The notes beneath the pieces were generated by a model, which was given only the letters and a program-made list of their open reading frames with translations, was not told where the DNA came from and did not search any database. The position numbers were made by a program, and so were the translations under genes. A stretch of DNA of 64,000 nt from Cochliopodium minus (Eukaryota; Discosea; Himatismenida; Cochliopodiidae). Shown here in pieces: positions 58,615 through 64,000 of this stretch. Numbering within the stretch: the stretch's first letter is position 1; the number at the start of each line of letters is the position of its first letter. The DNA lies in assembly GCA_024220525.1 (NCBI GenBank), contig JAMYWO010000117.1, positions 65,121-129,120 on the forward strand. The letters run 5' to 3'.

Positions 58615-61196
58615 ATGAATTTCCCCAATAAAAATTTGGTCAAGAATAATGGGAACATAAAGAAACCAAATACAAATAATAACATCATTCTCAATAATTT
58701 ATCATCATTCCAACGGGGAAATTTTGCACCCATCAAACAAAACCCAACCAAACAAAATCAACCGATACAACAAAATAAGCCTTTATTCAAACAATATAAT
58801 CAAAATAAAGAAAATAATGTTAATCAAGTTACGGTAAAAAATAAAAACACTATATATATTTATACATATCTCTATAAAATTATTATACTCTATATATATT
58901 TGCTTATTCATCATCATTCAATAATAGAATGAGGATATAAAATCAAATAGAAAGTTAATAAGGCAAAGGAGTTTTGAAACAACAGGAAATGAAAAATCAA
59001 AAATGTTGAAAGTAGAAGATAAGAGTAATGTAAATGAGATGAAGATGGATAAGAAAATTGTCTTAGATTTCTTCAACATCAGTAATAATAACGAAAATGA
59101 TAATAAAAGCAAAATAATATTCAGAAATCCTTTTTATTCTAACGATAATTCAAAATATAATCTTAATAATAATCGATATGATGAATCTCACAACAAAGAT
59201 ACGGAAAATTTGGATAGATTCAAACAAGAAATAAAGAATAATATAAATAATAATAACAATAATACAACCAATATTGAGAATAATTCTTTAAATAATAAAA
59301 TAGAAATCAATCATACATTTAAAAATCCAAACAAAAATAAAAATGTGACAACAAATAATCCTCCATTTAAATTCAACCCAAAGAACCAAATACAAAGGCC
59401 CTCTCTTCCAACCAAGACCACAATACAAACAATAAAAAAAGTGGGAAAAGTAAGCAATAATAACAGCCAAGATAAAGTTATTGCAGAAACTCCTAATCAA
59501 GCTACCAAAGTATCCCAGAATTTGTACAAGTCAACATTTCAAAACATGACAAAGGCTCCACAAAAGAAGACACCTCCAAACCAACAAAACATTCCTCCAA
59601 ATAAACAATTTACCAATCCAATCAACAAAAATATGAATATACAATCTTATTCTCAAGAAAATAGTAGAAAAAGTTCTGAAACCATGAAGAGTCAATATCT
59701 TTCTCAATATCCCAAAGGTTACAATCCTTTCGCGGAAGATGAATTAAAAATTGAGAATGAAGTGATGGAGGAAGTTGATTTTATGGATCCTGAATTGTTT
59801 GATGACGAAGAAACTCAGTACGCTACTCCTCCTTCTAAAATGTATCTTAACTCCCAAAGAACACAGTACAATGACACCAGCACAAGTACTTCAAGTAGTC
59901 CATCGCCTCCTTCCATCAAAAGACTCTCTCCATTGAAAGGGAGTTCTCCAAAATCTTTTTCAAACACAAAGTCTCAACTCCCAAAGAGAGGAAGCACTCA
60001 ATCACCTAAAAAATTGAAAGTAAAGTTTTATGATTACAAGGACGAAAGTTTCTATGGACTGAGTAGTGATGTTCAAGCTGGTTATTTTCTGTACAAAGAA
60101 ATCACCAAGCTCTACGAATGGCAAGATGATTTTCTCAAACAACCTGCCATTATAAACAATGAGAATGTGATCTATACTTTGCCTACGAGTGGAGGTAAAA
60201 CGTTGGTAGCTGAAATTTGCTTGCTGAAATGTGTTTTGAAAAGAAGAAAGAAGGCTTTGTTCATCGTCCCTTTTGTCAGTATCGTCATCGAAAAAGCAAA
60301 CTCTCTGGAGAAAATCTGCAAAGACTTTTGTTTCAGAGTAGATCCTTACCACTCCACCACCGGTGTGATGCCTCCAAAGAAGCCTGCAGGTATCGCTGTT
60401 TGCACCATTGAAAAAGCTTACGCCTACATCAACTGTCTCATACAAGAAGGGAGAATCAACGAGATTGGTCTAGTAGTGATTGATGAAATGCATATGTTGG
60501 CAGATCCACATAGGGGAATCACCATTGAAATTCTTTGTACCAAGCTTATGTATTTGAGCAACATCAAGAACTTGGGGATCCAGATTGTGGGCATGTCTGC
60601 TACTATGAACAATCCTACTGATATTTCTGATTGGTTGGGAGGCCATCATTTTCATTACGATTTTAGGCCTGTGCCTTTGAAGGAGTATTATAAATTTGAA
60701 AAAAATATTTTTGAAGGTAAAAAAAAAAATCTTTTTATTTTAAAATTTTAATAAAAAAAAATAAATAAATAAAATTAATTTTTTTTAATAATAAATTTTT
60801 AAGATTTTTTTTTTAAAGGTGGGACTCATACCAAAGTAAGAGAACTCGCAAAATCGAAACAACTCAGACAATTTATTGACAGTTCTAATTTCTCTTTCAA
60901 AGAATCTGAAATCCTTGAAATATGCACTGAAATTTTGGAGCTGTGTTTGGATGTGATCAAAGATAGTTGTGTTCTTGTTTTTTGTCCTTCTAAGGCAGGG
61001 ACAGAGCAACTGAGCAGAATGACAGCGGACATAATTGAGAAAATATATATGAACGAAGAGTTTGAAGATATTTTAAGAGTCAAAGATTTGCTTGAATCAA
61101 GAGAACCTGTTATAAACAACCTTATTAAAGTACAAAAGGAACATCCAATGAAAAAAGCTGTTTATTTTGGTGTAGGGTATCATCACGGTATCAAAT

Positions 61197-61229
<33 letters not shown>

Positions 61230-63744
61230 CATATTTTAATTTTCATATTTTTATTTTTTCATTTTTTACCTTTTTTAAAAGGTGGTATGTCAAATTATGA
61301 AAAAAAGGAAATAGAGGGAGCTTTTAGTTCAAAAGCTATTAGCATTTTGTTTTGTACTTCTACTCTTGCTGCTGGTAAAAAAAAAACTTTAACTATATAT
61401 TTTTGATTAAAATTTAATTCAATTAAAATAGGTGTAAATTTGCCTGCGAGAAGAGTCATAATCACTTCAACATACATGGGTCATATGCCCATCAGCACTG
61501 CTACTTATAAACAAATGATTGGAAGGTATAATTCAACATTAAAAAAGATTCTTTTTTTAATTAAAATAAATTAATTTAAAATTCTTTTAATTAATAGAGC
61601 AGGGAGAGCAGGTTTAGATGATAGTGGAGAGTCTTATTTATTTCTCGCCAAAAAATTTAAAGAGGAGGGTCTAGAGCTGATGAAAGGGAAAATAGAAGAC
61701 GTAAAAGGAAGTTTGTTGGAAGAAGAGTCTCACAAAACACTGAATCCATCCTTCCCTATAAACAATAACAACAACAATAACAACAATAACAACAATAATT
61801 CCAAATTAATTAATAATAAAAATAATAATAATGATAAAAATAACAAAAATAATAATAATGTAAATAATAAAAAGAGTGATAATAATTTGATCAATGAGAA
61901 TAACTTGGTTAATCTCAACATCGGTAATAAAGAAAAAATCCCCAAGTTTTTGGAATACAAAACAAAGGAGCATTTGGACAGATTGTTGCTAGACGGGATT
62001 GCAGGAAAATTCGCCAACACTGTGGATCGTTTGGACACTTTGTTGAGGATTACTCTCACTTTCAACCAGTTGGGTCATCACATGGTACAGAGGGAGCTAA
62101 ATGATTCTTTGCTACGTCTCGAGAAGGATGGTTTCATCAAGAAAATTGTTCCTCAGTCCAAAAAATTCATAAATAACCTTGAGTTAGAACCTTCTTCTGG
62201 ATTTTTCTCTGATGATTTTGATGGTAAATAAAAAATGAAAAAAAAAAAAAGTTTTCTTAATTAATTTGATCTACAATAAAATAAAAAATAGAAAAAATTT
62301 TATCAAATAATTTAATACATAATAATTTTTTTATTTTTTTTTTTAAATTTTTTTTAGAAAATCAAGAATCTTACCAAGCAACTGAAATGGGTTTGGCGAC
62401 AACTTTTACTCATTGGTTACCTTATCAAGCACATGAAGTCTCAAAGCAGATAAGACTTTTCCAAAAAGAAGCTCTTCTGGGAAACATTTTCCACATTGTC
62501 CATTTAAGTATGAGTGTGGATACTCCTTACGTTCCTCCGAGCGTAGTATGGAAACAATTGGCTGTAATATGGCCTCATTTAAAAGAAGATGCTTTAAAAA
62601 TTGCAATAAATTGCTGTAAAAATATTTTTATTCTTTCAAAAATAAATATTTATTTTTATTTGACATTTTAAAAAAATATTTGTTATTTTTTTTAATTCAT
62701 TTTTTAATTTATTATTTTTAATTCATTTTTTAATTTATTTACAACATTTTTATTTTTAGTTTTGGAACATCAGCTCATTATTTCCAAAAATCTTGAAGAA
62801 GATCCTCCTATGGATATTGCATATGAAAATGCCAAGAGATACTTCTTGGCTCTTCTCTCCACTTGTATTTTGGAAAGGGTGGAAAACGCTAACAACGACG
62901 AATGCTTCTTTGACGAAAATTTTGAACAAAAAATGATCACGAACATGTCAGCAAAGTATTGTGTTGATAAAAATTTGTTGGAAGAATTACCAGGTAATTA
63001 AATTTATTTTAAATTAAAATTTTTTATTTTTATTTTATCTTTAATTTTCATTTTTTATTTTTTATATTTATTTTTATTATTATTTTTTATTTTTATATTT
63101 ATTTTTTTTATTTTTATTTTTTATCTTTCATTTTTTTTATTTTTTATTTTTTATTTTTTATTTTTTTATTTATTTTTATATTTATTTTTATATTTATTTT
63201 TATTATTATTTTTTTATTTTTTTATTTTTTATTTTTGATTTTTTTTATTTTTACTTTTTTTTCTATTTTTTTTTCTGATATTTATTTAATTTTCTTAGAA
63301 AAAACAATGGGTTTTGTACATAAAGCAATATCTTTTTGTGAGCATATCAAGGAGTTTTGGGTCACAAAAACCATTTTGGAGGGGTTCGCCAAAAAGGTCC
63401 ACGAAGAACATTTGGTTGAGCTCACAAGAATTAAACACGTCAAATTCGCAATGGCGAGACAACTATTCAAAAGTAAATCAAAAAAAATTTTTAATAAAAA
63501 ACAAATAAAAAAATAAATAAATTAAAATCAATTTAAATTTAATCTTTTTTTTCTAGTTGGTGTGAAAACTGCTAAGCAATTATCTCAAATAAATCCTCAA
63601 AGTTTGGGAAAGAAAATTAATTGGGGAAGTGAAGAAAACTCCTTGAAATTCGCCAACAAGATGGTTAAGCATGCCAAAAAGCTGATTGCCATGGAAGAAG
63701 AGAAAAGCTCGATTTTGGAGCAAATTGAGGAGAGTTACCTTTGA
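58615..63744 (+). CDS. HELQ: HELQ/Hel308-type DNA repair helicase
   Basis: Ten exons (58615-58833, 58928-60716, 60819-61187, 61282-61374, 61432-61525, 61598-62223, 62358-62615, 62760-62993, 63299-63472, 63557-63744) give 1347 residues. Residues 1-430 are an Asn/Gln/Lys-rich disordered leader. The helicase core has TLPTSGGKTLVAE (Walker A), VVIDEMHMLADPHRG (DEMH), VGMSATMNNPTDISDWL, LVFCPSKAGTEQL, GVNLPARRVII and QMIGRAGRAGLDDSG (motif VI, spanning a junction). Winged-helix and ratchet regions follow, ending in a helix-hairpin-helix (KTAKQLSQINPQSLGKKI). No polymerase domain follows, separating it from POLQ; the end fits HELQ. These 3'-5' helicases act at stalled forks and in double-strand break repair. 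An Asn-rich insert (about 61761-61905) interrupts the region after motif VI. Confidence 0.88.
63000..63265. repeat. T-rich simple repeat in a HELQ intron
   Basis: TTTTTATTTTT-type units with TTTATATTTA variants fill the 305-base intron between the eighth and ninth exons. Confidence 0.8.
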
Positions 63745-63827
63745 AATTGGATTCTTTTATATCGTTTATTTATTTTTTTAATGAGTATTATAGTGTAAAA
63801 TTAAAAGATTATTTTTCAATCTTGATC

Positions 63828-63949
63828 TATATTTGCATCACAACACTCATTTTTCTTTTAATTTCAATTTTACCAAGAATTTTATAGAGTAGAAAAATCC
63901 AATTTAGGACAAAAAATCCCATCGTTGTAATGTCACTAAAATCGAAGAA
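63828..63949 (-). CDS. Possible last exon of a minus-strand membrane protein (partial)
   Basis: On the minus strand an acceptor-like TTTTAG (about 63950) precedes a short frame reading DITTMGFFVLNWIFLLYKI, then a basic end, and a TAG at 63830-63828. It looks like a terminal membrane helix with a basic tail. The rest would lie beyond the window. Evidence is slight; it may be chance. Confidence 0.25.
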
Positions 63950-64000
63950 TTAAAAAAGAAAAATTGATATTTAAGATTATGGAAAAAAATAAGAAAAATG

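Noticed and set aside
58615-63744. DNA polymerase theta
   Set aside because: The helicase core fits the POLQ/HELQ group, but the gene stops after the helix-hairpin-helix and there is no polymerase domain.
1-64000. CRISPR array, insertion sequence, integron or bacterial operon
   Set aside because: No spaced identical repeats, no transposase or integrase motif, and spliceosomal introns throughout.
1-64000. tRNA or rRNA genes
   Set aside because: I looked for GC-richer blocks and the tRNA T-loop pattern GGTTCRANYCC and found no convincing case; a covariance search is needed to exclude divergent ones.

Overview
This is a nuclear DNA window from a unicellular eukaryote. It is very AT-rich and gene-dense, and almost every gene is cut by short A/T-rich introns that mostly read GTAAA(A/T)...(T/A)AG. 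The standard genetic code fits, with TAA, TGA and TAG all ending recognisable proteins. I rebuilt most genes by joining exons so that protein family motifs run across the junctions; for nearly all of them the exon lengths sum to a multiple of three. The gene set points to a free-living amoeboid or flagellate protist: a slime-mould-type 7TM receptor, a Roco kinase, RhoGEF, kelch proteins, kinesin-14, PLBD and C45 hydrolases, the UFM1 pathway, and a Zn2Cys6+PAS regulator. Asn runs and composition resemble dictyostelids or heteroloboseans, but I cannot fix the species.

Layout. 1-226 (+): 3' end of an ARP4/BAF53-type actin-related protein. 281-1686 (-): Nudix protein running into a one-base N gap. 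2004-4911 (-): DEP domain fused to a calcineurin-type phosphatase, 3' end lost at the same gap. 5197-6343 (-): two small unknown genes. 6755-10451 (+): IQ-RhoGEF. 10554-11858 (-): leucine-rich repeat protein. 12237-14951 (-): cullin. 15186-17693 (+): tRNA pseudouridine synthase Pus3/Deg1. 17772-24323 (-): kelch-CRIB-STE20 kinase. 24712-27538 (-): ubiquitin-like/PH protein. 27878-28513 (-): UFM1. 28835-32026 (+): secreted/type I kelch membrane protein. 32402-35487 (+): C45-type Ntn hydrolase. 35582-36480 (+): a small unknown gene and LYRM7/MZM1. 36636-39044 (-): kinesin-14. 39412-45895 (+): LRR-Roc-COR-kinase. 45949-49883 (-): phospholipase B-like protein. 50172-51472 (+): unknown gene with a 100-N gap. 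51681-53271 (-): Zn2Cys6+PAS factor. 53677-54693 (+): UFM1-specific protease. 54805-~56565 (-): 7TM receptor. 57072-58361 (+): FAM151/menorin-like protein. 58615-63744 (+): HELQ/Hel308 helicase. I recognised no tRNA, rRNA, CRISPR array or transposon.

Two themes stand out. First, exons can be extremely small: a 2-nt exon is needed to read UFM1, another 2-nt exon to read the active-site motif of the UFM1 protease, a 4-nt exon to read the P-loop of the Roco GTPase, and a 7-nt exon in the 27-exon C45 gene. In UFM1 and Roco the full reading frame closes only with the tiny exon, so standard gene finders would break these genes. Second, several proteins have unusual domain combinations (DEP-PP2B, kelch-CRIB-STE20, IQ-DH-PH). 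Functionally the genes cover Rho/Roco signalling, cytoskeleton, lysosome-type hydrolysis, ubiquitin-like modification (cullin, UFM1, UFSP), respiratory complex III assembly and DNA repair.
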